A stretch of DNA of 64,000 bases, from the NCBI RefSeq assembly GCF_009870125.1, contig NC_046680.1, forward strand, positions 11,408,001 through 11,472,000. The letters are read 5' to 3'. Position 1 is the first letter of the stretch; the number at the start of each line of letters is the position of its first letter. The DNA comes from Drosophila pseudoobscura (taxonomy: Eukaryota; Arthropoda; Insecta; Diptera; Drosophilidae). Below the pieces are notes generated by a model that was given only the letters and a program-made list of their open reading frames with translations, did no database searches and was not told the DNA's origin. The translations under genes were made by a program, and so were the position numbers. Shown in pieces: positions 50,747 to 62,322 of this stretch.

Positions 50747-51218
50747 AGACCGTCGCGACGATCGAAATAAAGTGCTCTTCAAAATGCATTGGACGATATA
50801 ACAGTCAGCCAACGATGTACAATTTCATGGTGATGGATTATTGATTATACGATTATTTTTAATAAGTAGAAAATCTAAAAATCCCATTCCAACGGGGAAT
50901 TACATGATGCCGATTCAGTGGTACTTCGATAACAATCTTAGAGGCACATAATCGCCGAAAGTATCGATAGCGTCTCACATAATGTACCATGTACAACAAA
51001 ACAAGAAAATACGTCCCATCTCTAAGAAAGAAAACATCAACTTGTACCTAATTTTATTGACTTCATCGAGGAAATTGATGTAAAACTGTAACAAGTACTC
51101 TATAACACAACATCTACTATTCTCTGACTTGGCAATTAGTACCTTCATACAGGCGATCGGCCAAACAATCGCACACCACTGAAGGGCACACTCAAACAAA
51201 TTAAAAAAAAAAAAAACT
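50747..51218. promoter_or_regulatory. 5' region of the GT49 gene with a DRE
   Basis: Exact TATCGATA at about 50962-50969, about 250 nt before the inferred GT49 ATG. The A-rich run at 51203-51216 immediately precedes that ATG. No coding sense seen. Confidence 0.45.
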
Positions 51219-52790
51219 ATGGTATGTAAGAGCTGTTAAGCCTATTTAATGGTTTTAATGTGATACCTTTAATCTCAGTGCCACCTATCAAATTTGAGTT
51301 CTCTAAAAATTGCTCTGGCGATTCTGTTGATAAACATATTATGGTTGTTTAAGCAGCAGCTGGCAGGAGATGCATCGACGAAATGCAAGAAGGCAGAGCA
51401 CATCGCTCCATCCCGAAATCCAATCGCGGCAGACTGCCCCTAGCACTCAGATATTGCCTTTTCGTTGATACAGCCGCTTGCAGGATTGGACAGTTTGCTC
51501 GCTCCGAACAACACTGCTCCGTTGGCATTCGATAATGTCGACCTGAGCTATGGTCGCTGGGATAGCCAGCATTTGTATAAGATCAAGGACTTTGCTCTCC
51601 TAGGGGAACAGTACACCGAGTCATCTGAGAGCAGTTTGGTCTGCCTCGCCACTCAAACTTCGGTGGAACGCTTGAACTCCTTGCCTCAGGTCGCTACAAA
51701 CTGGCAAGGGCCGATGTCAGTGGCCGTGTTCTCTGCCAGCCACGAGGAATTTGTTGTCTTGCAATACTTTGTTACATATATGCGGCTTTGTTTCCCAAAC
51801 ATAAGGGAAAACGCCACTTTCCACTTGCTCACTCCACCCGACTACGATAAGCTGCCCCGACTCGTATCCATTTCGTTTAATTTGAGGGGAAAATTCGACT
51901 GCCAGTATCCAGACAGAACGTTGAAGGCTTTGCTGAAACTCCGGTCCCTGAAAAGTTTGCAGTGGCGACAAAGGAATCCCTATCCCCAAAATCACATGAG
52001 AAATTTAGCCCGGAAAGGTTGTCAGACAAAGTACACCTTTCTCACAGACATCGACATAGTCCCAAGCACGAACAGTGTGCATCAACTCAACCAGTTCTTG
52101 AAAACCGCCAATTGCTCAAAGAACTGCGCCTACGTAATACCAACCTTTGAGATAGACGTTCGAGCCTCGTTTCCCCGCTCAAAGTATGGCCTTCAGAGGT
52201 TAATGAAAAAGGGTCTGGCGAGGCCATTTCACGAAAAAGTCTTCATCTACAACCAGTACGCGACAAATTTTAGCAAGTAAGTATTATAGTTTCGGCATAT
52301 GTTTATGGTATGCTTACTCTGGCCTCGTTTATAAATCAACTAATATTTTTCAGATGGTTATCTTCGAATACAAACGATACGGAGGTCTCTATAAGCCACG
52401 TCGTTACAAATTTTGAATTTTTATATGAACCATTTTACATAGCAATCGACAGTGCACCAGCGCACGACGAACGATTCACAGGCTATGGGTTCACCAGGAA
52501 CTCCCAGGTAAGCAATTGAAGTAATTTATGCCGGGTTTCAATCAAAAACTCAATATATTTTGCAGGTTTATGAAATGCATATTGCTGGATATCAGTTCTA
52601 TGTACTGACGCCTGTTTTCACTGGCCATTGGGGCCTCCAGAGGAAGCAGGCGAGGCCTGCTTGGCGAGAACAGCAGAACAATGTGAATCGGAGAAAGTTC
52701 GATGTTTTCAAAAGCGAAATATTTTTGCGGTACAAAAATGATCCACGCCTGTTGTTACAATCTAAGAAGAATCAAATCCTAATCAAATAA
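51219..52790 (+). CDS. GT49 glycosyltransferase (B4GAT1/LARGE-related), in-frame TAG near N-terminus
   Basis: Exons 51219-51221 (just the ATG, then GT donor GTATGT), 51279-52276, 52354-52507 and 52566-52790; phases close. Exon 2 opens with a type II membrane anchor (SLKIALAILLINILWLF), as expected for Golgi glycosyltransferases. The catalytic part starts near SVAVFSASHEEF and carries the DxD motif in FLTDIDIVPS, RASFPRSKYGLQ, HDERFTGYGFTRNSQVYEM and HIAGYQFYVL, all typical of GT49. B4GAT1 makes the glucuronyl-xylose primer on dystroglycan; the exact fly substrate is not known to me. A TAG at 51441-51443 interrupts the frame after 55 codons, between the anchor and the catalytic domain; the remaining 400 codons are intact. 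A possible acceptor ends exactly at that TAG (CTGCCCCTAG) and also keeps frame with the ATG exon, but would skip the anchor. Confidence 0.8.
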
Positions 52791-53306
52791 ATTAGTTGAT
52801 AATATAAAAGCTCAGAAATGGTCTATGTCGAAGAAGGCTTTTCCAATCCTTTAGATTTTGGGAATATATTAGACAATTTAGAATAAATGAAAAGCGAACT
52901 TCACTAACTATAAAAGCAAAATAATTCCGAAAATGATTGCAGTCTAGTCGAGGTAAGCAAATTAGAATAAAATAATGTACGAGTAATGTAATGTCTAATT
53001 AGAGTGGAACATTTTGCAGCATGATTTTGGCGGGCATCTGATATTAAATTCTGAAATAACATCACCGTTTGGGTATTTTATTTGATTCGATATTGTAGTA
53101 GAAAAGGTTGTGTAAAACAGTGCCAAGGTGTAAGCAAAGCTCAAATGTTCGGACAGAATTCAATGGGGATGTTGCCTGTTTTAGTGGCTCTGCTGGAAGT
53201 GTGAAAGGATACATATGTATCCTGACTTCGGCCACTTTCCCATACTCCTCCAACGAATACAGCGCTAACAACAGTCTTACGAAGTGACCAACATGGCTGC
53301 GGAAGA
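52791..53306. other. Intergenic
   Basis: GT49 3' UTR and the upstream flank of the next gene. A pyrimidine-rich acceptor-like site (CTCCTCCAACGAATACAG) ends near 53265 and may belong to the next gene. Confidence 0.4.
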
Positions 53307-53732
53307 ATGGTCGTAATCGGTTTGAAAATCTTTAGCCGAGATCGCTACCTCAATGGGGCTGGAACGTTTCTCGAGGACCATCACAAATTCACGCTGGAGC
53401 TCCACACGAATTCAGGCATTGGGGGATACAAGCTAAAGCCCGTGGAGGTACCCTCAATGTCGTTCTGTGCCTCCATCCGTACCTTCTACCGCAGATTTAT
53501 CAAGAATTCAATTCAAGCAGGCTTGACTTTAAGGATGTGGAATGTGTGGCCGGTTCCCAGCCGTATGTATTGGATAAAAGATGTTCTATTCGACACAAGC
53601 GACTGGGCCGCCATCATGCCCCGCGGACGGATCAAGGCCAAGTTGAACCTCTTGGATGAGGGTGACCAGGTCGGCGGGGTTGAGATTATTAACGATGAAA
53701 CTTTAAGGACGGACAAAATAAATTGTCAATGA
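53307..53732 (+). CDS. DUF1091/CheB-like small protein, 5' end uncertain
   Basis: A 141-codon frame. The pattern FSRDRYLNGAGTFLED, then a conserved Cys in MSFCASIRTFYRRF, the WPVPSRMYWIKDV segment and DWAAIMPRGRIKAKLNL followed by VGGVEI resembles the insect DUF1091/CheB group of small secreted lipid-binding-like proteins, some of them gustatory. Those have a signal peptide, which this frame lacks; the frame is open upstream to about 53266, where an acceptor-like site lies, so a signal-peptide exon probably sits further 5' (inference). A seven-codon frame starting at 53293 overlaps the ATG at 53307, another reason to doubt that this ATG is the true start. Family assignment is moderate. Confidence 0.55.
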   Translation: MVVIGLKIFSRDRYLNGAGTFLEDHHKFTLELHTNSGIGGYKLKPVEVPSMSFCASIRTFYRRFIKNSIQAGLTLRMWNVWPVPSRMYWIKDVLFDTSDWAAIMPRGRIKAKLNLLDEGDQVGGVEIINDETLRTDKINCQ

Positions 53733-56700
53733 AAAATAAAAGTGATAGAAGAAGGGATAGAAGGTTGGAAGGGGGCGGGGGATTGGTGCTTCATCCACGC
53801 GAATGGGCGAGGTAAAGCAGAGCACGCAAGGATTTGTGATGCAAAGCACTAAACGGTGCAAAACAATGAGACAGAATTGCCGGAAGGAGAGAAGCGCAGG
53901 CGCCGTCCTTTGTCGAGCTTTCTCCCCTATCTCAAAAGCTTTCTCGTCCGCGGAGCGGAGGACAATAAAAGCTCCGTCCTTCGGCCACCTTTTCACAGTC
54001 TGTGGCAGTCAGATCCCGAGTTGTGTGCACGTCTGGAAAAACATAAATGAAACACAAAATCCCAAAGTGCAGTCAGGAAAAGTGTACTTTCTATTGTAAT
54101 TAGAGTGAAATCGGAGTAACCAAAAGGTTCATGAAGTTGGAAGTGTTTAACGAATAAATTGATCAGAATGTCTATTTGGATGTAGGCTTCTGGGCAGGTG
54201 AGTGCATTCAATCCAAAACACCATCACCATCACCATCCCCACCCTCAGCCGAAGGCTTTGACATGTGTTTTTCGATTTTTCATTGCCTGGCGAGGAGTCA
54301 GTGCCAGTCGGACATAAAGAATCGAGAAAGCGAGTGTCCGTCTACCGCAATATGAGTGAAGACAGAATAAGGCAATAAAGTGGCAATGACCAAGCCCCAG
54401 AGCTGTTTACACAATTAGGTATCAGCTTTCCAGAGCGGGGGCAGAGAGAGAGACAACATGCCACGGCCACAATGGATGTGGATGTGTATGGGCCTCGTCG
54501 CATTGCCTTCTCCCACTGAGTCTCCGCGTATTGCGCCGCATTCATTTCAATGAGTCCCGTCCCGTATGCTGATGTCGCTGTCGATGGCGATGATGATGCC
54601 ATTGTTGGCCATGTCCTGGCTGGGTCCGGCACTCCATCATCGTCGTGTTTTGCTTCTGTGGGAGCAGTGGTATAGGCATTGATATCGATGTCCCTATTCC
54701 CACCCTCTATCCTCTATCCCCTATCCCCTATCCCCCATCCCCTATCCCCCATCCCCTATCCCTGTTCCACACCCATCCCTTTGACACTTGTTCGTGTGTT
54801 TGCTTACGTGGTCGCACCGCCCCGTCCCCCCTCATTCTTTGCCAGTAATTGCGGTTCGAGTGTCGGCGGGAGCAGCCAATTAATATCCAATTTGCGTAAT
54901 TGTTTTGCCTTCCATTCATTGATGGGTGTTCGGCGACAATCCCCTTTTGATGGAACCCCCAAAATTCAGGAGCATAAAAAACAGAACTTAAATATTCATT
55001 CCATTTCCATTTCGCGGCAAACGTTTCCCAATAATGGCCAACAGAAAAAGAGCGCTCACTTTCCTTTTGATTTTATGACCAGACCTGGGCGTCGGGGCAG
55101 GGTAATGCTGATGCTGATGGCATCCAATCCAATAACCACAAAGAAAGGAAAGCAATTTGCATCTTCTGCATTTCGCAGATACAGTTTCACAGTTCCTCAG
55201 GCGATGCTTTTAGCCCGCAGAATTGGCCAGAATAGCAGCAAAGGGCTTTGCTGTGCTGCGCTTTGGATTGAACAGGCGGGGGAGCGACCTCGGACGCGTC
55301 AAAAGCAGTCATATCCTCCTCCTATTGCTCGGGCCACACGATGGCCAAAGTTGAAATGCATTTATTTATGCTTTGTATTTGACATGGCTTGCAGCGAGGA
55401 GCCTGGAGCCTGGAGCGGTGTCTGCGGGAGGGAGCTCACATGAAATGGCAATATACAATTCAGTTGTCTTTTGTTGCTTTTTGTTTTGTAAAATGCAAGT
55501 ACTATCTGGGTCAGAGGTGGCTATTTATAGCGATCGAGTCACTATGGTCCAGGCACGGTACTCGTACTACATATTTGATGAATTCTCACGGCCAATATGT
55601 AATGTCTTTGTTTGCGACAGCTACGAGAAAAAACAATTTACTGCAAGAAGACGTCGTGCCCACGTGGCCAGCGTGGGACAGGACAGTTGTGGGGCCGGAG
55701 AGGGGGCAGTAAAACTAGACAGTAAATCTAGGGCCAACTCCGGCCCTGCTAGCTCTTTGCTGTGAAATTAATGAGAATGTCAGATAGATTGTTCTGCCAT
55801 GGCTGCGAGTCAAAAGTCTCGATTAAAGATTAAGCATTTACCCTTCCTCCCACTTCCACTTCCACCGCACTCCCATTCTATGCGAAACTCATGCGTTTGC
55901 CTGACTTTCCGGCATTCATTAAGAATTCATAATCAATGGCTCTGTTGGCTGCCAAGACGTTGCGGGTGGGGTGCATTATAAATGCATGCATCTACCTATC
56001 CTATTGTTGCCAACTGTTGCTCCAAGGACACGCCCACGACATCGGACTGTCACCGCGGCAGAGTATTTCGGTTGTGGTACGGCACACTCGTCTGAGACCC
56101 CGCACTCAGCAAACTAATCCAGCGGATTCTGAGCCACTGAACCTGAACGCAAGCTACTCCATAGAAAGGGGTTTTTCAGTGAAATGAAGGTACATGCGAA
56201 TGAAAGTACATATGTATGTACAGCAGCGAATATGCTCTCTTGCATGGGTGGGTGGGGGTTTGGGAAGGATGGTGAAGACTCGATGGCGGATGATTGCCAT
56301 TGTTCGGGCCTCGCATCGCGTTCCATCCCATCTCATGGCAGCTGCTTATGAATATACAAGCTGGGGATTTGCATGCATCCAATCAGGGAACTGAGCGGGG
56401 ATCCATACCGCCGTGGATTGTGGGCCTTCTTCTCTTCTGCTTGGTCGAACCTGCTTGCCGAGTCAACAGCAATTGGAAGTTTATTGTCTGCAAATATGCA
56501 AGGATAAATGTTTGCGGAATTAACAAGCAAAGAGTGGGAGAGCGCACACAGAGGAAAACCCTCTTCTCCGTGGAGAATCTATCAAAAGATGATTATGTAG
56601 TACCGGTACTCAAATAGACGAAACACTTGCCACACTTATGGCCGCCGTAATTGGGATTCACATTCACCCACACAAAGTGCGTCATCCTGCATCATCTGGG

Positions 56701-57578
56701 TCCCGTCCCCTAAGGAAATGAGTTTTCTCGCCGTGCAGCAGCCAATAAGCATAATTATAGTTTCTACACACACACACTCGTAATTACGAGTACCCCGTAG
56801 GTGGTTCTCCCGGTCCCTCCAATATGCGTAGGTGTTGGGTGGAGACCTCCTCTCGTCTCAGGTCCTTGGCGCTGCATTTGAATCTGGGTGCTGTGTAATC
56901 TGCATAATAATGAGAACAGTCTGCCAGGACAGACAGCTGTTTGAGTGGGCGGAGATCCAAACTTGCAACAACTTGTCGCTTTCTAGTGCTCGTGGAAACT
57001 ATAAACAGCTCAAGTGTGAGGAGGGGGCGCGCTTTAAATTGGTCAAACAGCCACAGTCAGGTCTCATTAAGTCGGAAATGGGTGCAGCAACAGGCTTCGT
57101 CCCATCAACTCTTTCGCAAATGTAGCTATGCTATCCATTAATTATATTTTTGATTAATTAGATCTGTATCTATATCTTGCAACGACACATCATAATCCGA
57201 ATTTTATTTAAATTAAGTTTTTAGCATCCAATTTGACAAAGTCTCAAACAAACAGAAAGATGAATTATAGCGATTCACATTGCAAGGAAGTAATTTATAT
57301 AATTTCAAAATAGTAAACATATGTAGGAGTACATACATTTATGTACATATGGGCATTTCAATGATGTCGAACTGGACAGTGGTCCCGGAAACATTTAACG
57401 TGAAAAATTTACAATAGGCCTTAATTAGATAGACGACATTGGTTAATTAAAGATTAAAAATACACCATTAGCCGAAATTGGCCCATTTTTCTGAGATTTT
57501 TTTAGATAGAGAAATAGGTTAGAGAGATTCTCTTATAAGACTGATTTAAATGAATTTGCACATCGAAGTTGTGAAAAC
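53733..57578. other. Long non-coding stretch, 5' flank of the PPxY/CaaX gene
   Basis: 3.8 kb, relatively GC-rich and unlike the AT-rich deserts elsewhere. Many blocks look like unique regulatory DNA rather than repeats (for example GA-rich 54340-54470, GC-rich 55230-55340 and 56390-56480). Open frames of 60-254 codons are present but are low complexity or lack motifs. Probably enhancer and 5' intron sequence of the gene at 58938 (inference). Confidence 0.4.
54703..54770. repeat. CCCTATCCC/CCCATCCC minisatellite
   Basis: About 7-8 copies of a 7-9 nt unit (CCCTCTATCC, CCCTATCC, CCCCATCC). Makes long Pro/Ile/Leu-rich open frames on the plus strand, which I treat as artefacts. Confidence 0.85.
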
Positions 57579-58083
57579 GTTGTGAGTTGCTGCTGCGACC
57601 GTAGTTGTACATTTATACCCTATGGCTCTCAGTATGGCTCTCCTCCGGCAGACGACAGACTGCGTGCGAGATAGACAGAAAATCAGGTCGATTTGTTACT
57701 TTTGGCTATACAAATCCAATCTGATTCGGCAATCTGGTAGATATGGTGCGTTCTTAATTTTCTCGTATCTTTAAAATTGTGGAATCCCCAGACTTTCATA
57801 CTTTGTGGGGGCGGAAGTGGGCTGGGCGAAGTTTTAAAATACTGTAACAGATATATATAGCAGAAGTCTGGATACAAACTATCACTGAGCACTAGGCACT
57901 CATAGGGACAGACAGGCGGACGGACGGACAGATGGACAGCCAGACATGGCTCTATCCACTCGGTTATTAATGCTGATCAAGAATATATATACTTTGAAGG
58001 TAGGAAACGCCTCCTTCTGGGCGTTACACAACGCAAATACCCCTAATATACCCCTATACTCATTTTGAGTATCGGGTATAAAA
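57579..58083 (-). mobile_element. DINE-1/INE-1-like element, second copy, inverted
   Basis: Reverse complement of the 16293 element: on the plus strand it starts CGTTGTGAGTTGCTGC, includes ATGGCTCTCCTCCGGCAGAC, one copy of the GGGGGCGGAAGTGGGC core, TCAAGAATATATATACTTTG, and ends GAGTATCGGGTATAA. At about 505 nt it is roughly half the length of the first copy because it has only one core block. The extended end homology shared with the first copy helps define the true element boundary. Confidence 0.75.
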
Positions 58084-58937
58084 ATCGCTACATAATTCAA
58101 TTATAATGTGTTTTTATTGAATTTTAATTTGTTGGGAATGCCACACACAAATACATATTTAAAGGCATGAACATATATATTGTTTGTGATGCTTTTGGAT
58201 TGTAACTCCGTCCGCTCTGTCTTTGTGTGTTGGTAATAGTCCGACTGTCTCTGTTCGCCTGCATGTGGATTTTTGCCGTGTGGGTGTTTTGGTTTGGGGC
58301 TTCCGAGTATTGTCCTCCGACGAGTGCAGTTTTAGTGAAATCATAATTAAATTTGTTATCATTAAATTACAGCTGACTGGACTCGATTGGATTCGATTCG
58401 GGCTGGGCGTTCGGGTAAGTGGAAAATAATCAGAGGCATTAATTAAGCTGCAGTAATTTATTTAAAACAAAGCCCGTGCATGTAAGCAGGCCAGCGAATA
58501 AAGCCCGACACACAAAATCCATATTCAAACATCCATATTGTTCACTCCACTCCACTCCACTCCACTCCACTCCACTCCACTCCACTAGACTCCACCATGT
58601 AAATGCATTGATATCCGTGTAATTTCTATCCATTCACTCTCTATAATATTTGAAATTGTATCCTGTACCTATCTGTTTCTGTATCTGTATCTATATCTGT
58701 TTCTGTTTATATATCTTCCTCTCTACTTATCTTGTTCTACGTCCTGTATCTTCCGTAACTCTTTCATTCAATGTCGTGAGATCAGAAGACAAGGTCCAAT
58801 GCTAATATCCCTAGAAAGCACATCAACGGAAAGTACAGCTGCTAGAGAGAATTGAAGGAGGATCCACCGATACACGTCGATACATACCTACCTACCTATA
58901 TACTCGTATACGTCTCGAGTGGGGGAGACTCAGAGCC
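58084..58937. other. 5' flank/5' UTR of the PPxY/CaaX gene
   Basis: Includes the pentanucleotide repeat at 58542-58584 and a TATCTGTATCTGTATC-type run near 58670-58710. Promoter not identified. Confidence 0.4.
58542..58584. repeat. (CACTC)n microsatellite
   Basis: About eight perfect CACTC units. The apparent minus-strand repeat protein (VEWSG repeated) is this microsatellite. Confidence 0.9.
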
Positions 58938-60724
58938 ATGGCGCCATTTAAGCTGAAGTTCCGCATGGGCAGCTCCCGGAGCACATCGCAAGAGCACGAC
59001 CCGGACCCGCAGGTGAACGAGGCCCTCTTGGGCAACCAGCAGCAGCAGCAGCAGCAGCATCAGCAACAACAAGAGCTGCTCCAGCAACACGTGGTGGAGG
59101 CCAGCAGCAGCTCCAGCCTAGACCTGGCCGACTGCAATGGCCTGGGTCCGATGAGCAGCGAGCGAAAGCTCCTGTTGCCACAGAATAAGGCCCTGAACCT
59201 GAACAGCAACAGTATGCGTAAGTACCCGTATTAGGAATGGGGACTGTAGAGATACGTATTTAGATAAAAACAAAAGATCCTAGTATTGGAAGTGAAACCC
59301 TCTATAAATTAGCCAGCATGAACCTTCTAGTGTACCTTCGAGCATGCACTAAAGCATTTTCCTAACTCTGCATTCTAATGCACCATCCTCCTCCTCTGGA
59401 TTTAAATATTCCTTTTCGAATTCGTGGTTGCATGCTCATCATTGGATCTCTTGCAGGTTACCTCAACCAGAGCCGCACGCCGTGCATCAACGAGTCGCTG
59501 ACGGACACTGACGCCGACATTTTGCCCACCACCCCACCGCCTTCCTACGAGCATGTGCTAGAGGAGGACACGCGCTTGTCCCAGCATCAGCGACAGGTAT
59601 CCCTGGACAGCGCCGCCACGCCCAACCAGAACAGTCGCAGGAGCTCGGCGAACAGCTCGCGGCACAGTGCGGCCCAGCTCAGCGCCGCCTTGGAGGAGCA
59701 GCTGGAGGGGGGGGACAGCAGCAGCAGCACCAGTAGCAGCCTATGCAACGATCCGGACTGCCAGCAGAACCAGCAGAATCTCAACCAGAACTACTCGCAT
59801 TGTGGCGGCAGCAACATCAGCAACAGCAACAACAACAACAACAACGAGGGGGAACCGATCGCCGAGGGAGTGTTCGAGCTGGAGCAGCAGAGCGACACGG
59901 AGTTTGACTGCCCGGAGGACGACCTCAACACGATTAGCGTGAACGAGTTTCTGCTAGAAACGGAAATGGCGGCATCCTCCCGGTGCACGGAGAAGCTCTA
60001 CGCCGGCGAGGAGGATGGGGATGATGCAGATGGCCAGTGCACGGACGACCAGTGTGCCCAGTGCAGCGAGGAGCGTGGAGCGCAGGGGGAGGAAGGGGCT
60101 CTCGACGGGGACGAGGCCAGCACCAGCAGTCAGGCAGCAGCATTCTATGACCCTCTCTTGAACCGCGGCAGCTACAACTACAACGAGGGTGAGGCCAAAT
60201 ACCATCATGCATAAGTCACTTATCTACCCCTTACCCCCTAACCACTGTATCGCAGGTGGCAATTCCAATTCAAGGCCCGTCTCCAGCAATAGCCAGCAGT
60301 GCCAGGAAGCCTGCTGTGTCGGCTCCGCCTCTGGCTCGGTGGCTTCCCGTTCCCGCAGCGGACGTCGCCAGCAGCAACTTCAGCAGCAGCATCAGCAACC
60401 CAATTGCCACACCAATCTTCTCACACCGGAAATGATGAGCAACAAGACGAGCAAGGAGATATACAAGGATCTAGCCAAGCAATGGGGCATCACATGCAAA
60501 ATGTCCGAGAGCTGTCGGTGCATGGACTGCCAGAGTAATTATTTCGACTGCGATTACGATGATGTGAGTAGAAGTATCCATCCCCCCATCCCCATCCCAA
60601 TTCAACTGAGAATTCGCCCGATTTCTTCCAGAACGAGCACCATAAGACAGACGGCGGCTTGGGCGCCGGCACCCCCATGTTCATCAGCGAGGTAATGCAC
60701 GGCTCTGGATGCACCATTTTGTAG
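58938..60724 (+). CDS. Gln/Ser-rich protein with PPxY motif, Cys cluster and CaaX-like C-terminus
   Basis: Exons 58938-59217, 59457-60188, 60256-60563, 60632-60724; 470 aa, phases close. No signal peptide or membrane segment. The N-terminus is basic (MAPFKLKFRMGSSRS), then polyGln (about residues 35-45). Residues about 110-130 hold PTTPPPSYEHVLEED, a PPxY motif for WW domains of Nedd4-type ligases. The middle is acidic with Asn/Ser/Gln runs and the paired cysteines CTDDQCAQC. Near the end, SKEIYKDLAKQWGI and KMSESCRCMDCQSNYFDC look like a conserved functional block, by contrast with the low-complexity rest. The last four residues, Cys-Thr-Ile-Leu, fit a CaaX box with Leu, the form favoured by geranylgeranyltransferase I. 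A membrane-anchored adaptor recruited to ubiquitin ligases is a reasonable guess. I do not recognise the gene. The final donor-like GAG|GTAATG at 60692 could give another ending. Confidence 0.75.
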
Positions 60725-62322
60725 AGCGAGACCCGGAACCCAGTCCCTCTGGTGGGCTATAGATTTGCTGAACAGATGTCCCATTGTCTTATAGAATTAG
60801 TAAAACATTAGTCGAAACGAAGCTTCACAAGCTTGTACGAGTATGTGTAAAACGTTATAATACTCCTCCTATTCTGTACACCCGTACAGAGACCCCGTTG
60901 GGAAAGAGAAGGAGCAGCTTCACTTAATTTGCACTGAATGTTTGCACACTTTTTTGCCATACAAGTGCACTGATATGTATATGTTTGTTATTCTAGAGTA
61001 TCAAGTAAAGTAATTCATAGAATGGAATGCCAATTGGCCAGCCAGCGCAAGCGAAAGGGCCTTAAAAAGGTCAATTGGGAATGGAATGTCCCTAAGAAAA
61101 GAAAGCGGCGATAAGTACATATATTTTTGGTGTCGAGTGTAGGACTTATAGATATGTAAGCAAAGCCAAAATTTTGGGCAACATTTTGCAAACGAATCGA
61201 ATCAAATCGAATCGAAGACGAACTAATTATAATATAGGCATTAACCCACCTTGAAGATGAAAATATGAATATCCCTGAGTGTGTTCTTTCCTTTAGGGTT
61301 CTTATATCCCTCGAATGAAACGATTGTGGAAGGCCTTGGCACTCGGCTCCCACTACTGCGGTAAAACTCGAGCTTATCGTACCGAAATTCCCCAAAACTT
61401 TGCTTTATCTGTAGGGTTTATATGTATTTTTGTACATGCATAGAAAACTAGAAGAATTACTCTGAACATGATCCAACAATAAGGTGTAGTTGGCCGGCAT
61501 TCCAGTGCCCTTGAAAATGTATACTCGTATTCGTAGCTCTGTCTGGGCTTATCCCCCACCCAACCCCTTGGATTCCGAGAATTGCTAATTACTAACGAAA
61601 ATGAACAGCAGCCAAGCGATAGATTAAGCTAGTCGGCACTTTTGTGCTCTGTGGCGGGGATACTGATGCTCTGATCCGATCTCCTGAAAGTCTATGCGAA
61701 ACTAAGTTAACTTCATCGACACGATACGACGACACGATATGAAACGGCACAACGTTAATTATTTATGTATTAATCCAAACGATCTGATAAACGTAATCTG
61801 AAGGTAAAATAGTACTCGTATTGTCCCAATCTAGAATCTTTGAATGATCAATATATAGTATGATACGTGTTTAATCTTACGCTACAAATAGTGTTCCGCG
61901 ATGAAGGGGGTTTCATTCGTAAACGAAGCAGATAAAAGCCAAAATTGGTAGAAGAAATGAAACAAAGATAACAAATAGTAAAGGTACCATAATCGATAGT
62001 AAAAGCAAAAACTGACTAAGTCTGTTAGCTATTAGAGAGTGTTAGAGTATTAAATGGATATGAAGATTAAACAAATCAAACTAAAAATAAACAACTACAG
62101 AAATGTTGAAAAAATACATCATATATTCCAATTAAATTTGTAATTAAATCACACAAGAAGCAAACCAAACGAACCGAACTGGCCTGGTCAATGTTAGTTC
62201 AATTAAAAAAGGATCGTAGGAATTGTAACAATTGTATTTCGGATGTTACGCTTGAGCTTTGGTACTCGTACGACAAGGAAATCATAGGAAGCATAGCATA
62301 CATAATACAGAATATATGTATA
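60725..62322. other. 3' UTR and intergenic sequence
   Basis: AT-rich, with several AATAAA-like sites (for example near 61765 and 62090). A 126-codon minus frame at 61015-61395 has no motif and is ignored. Confidence 0.5.

Noticed and set aside
54679-55443. 254-codon plus-strand frame beginning in a Pro/Ile/Leu-rich repeat
   Set aside because: Start is the CCCTATCCC minisatellite and the remainder has no recognisable domain or splice support.
58439-58633. VEWSG repeat protein on the minus strand
   Set aside because: Translation of a (CACTC)n microsatellite.
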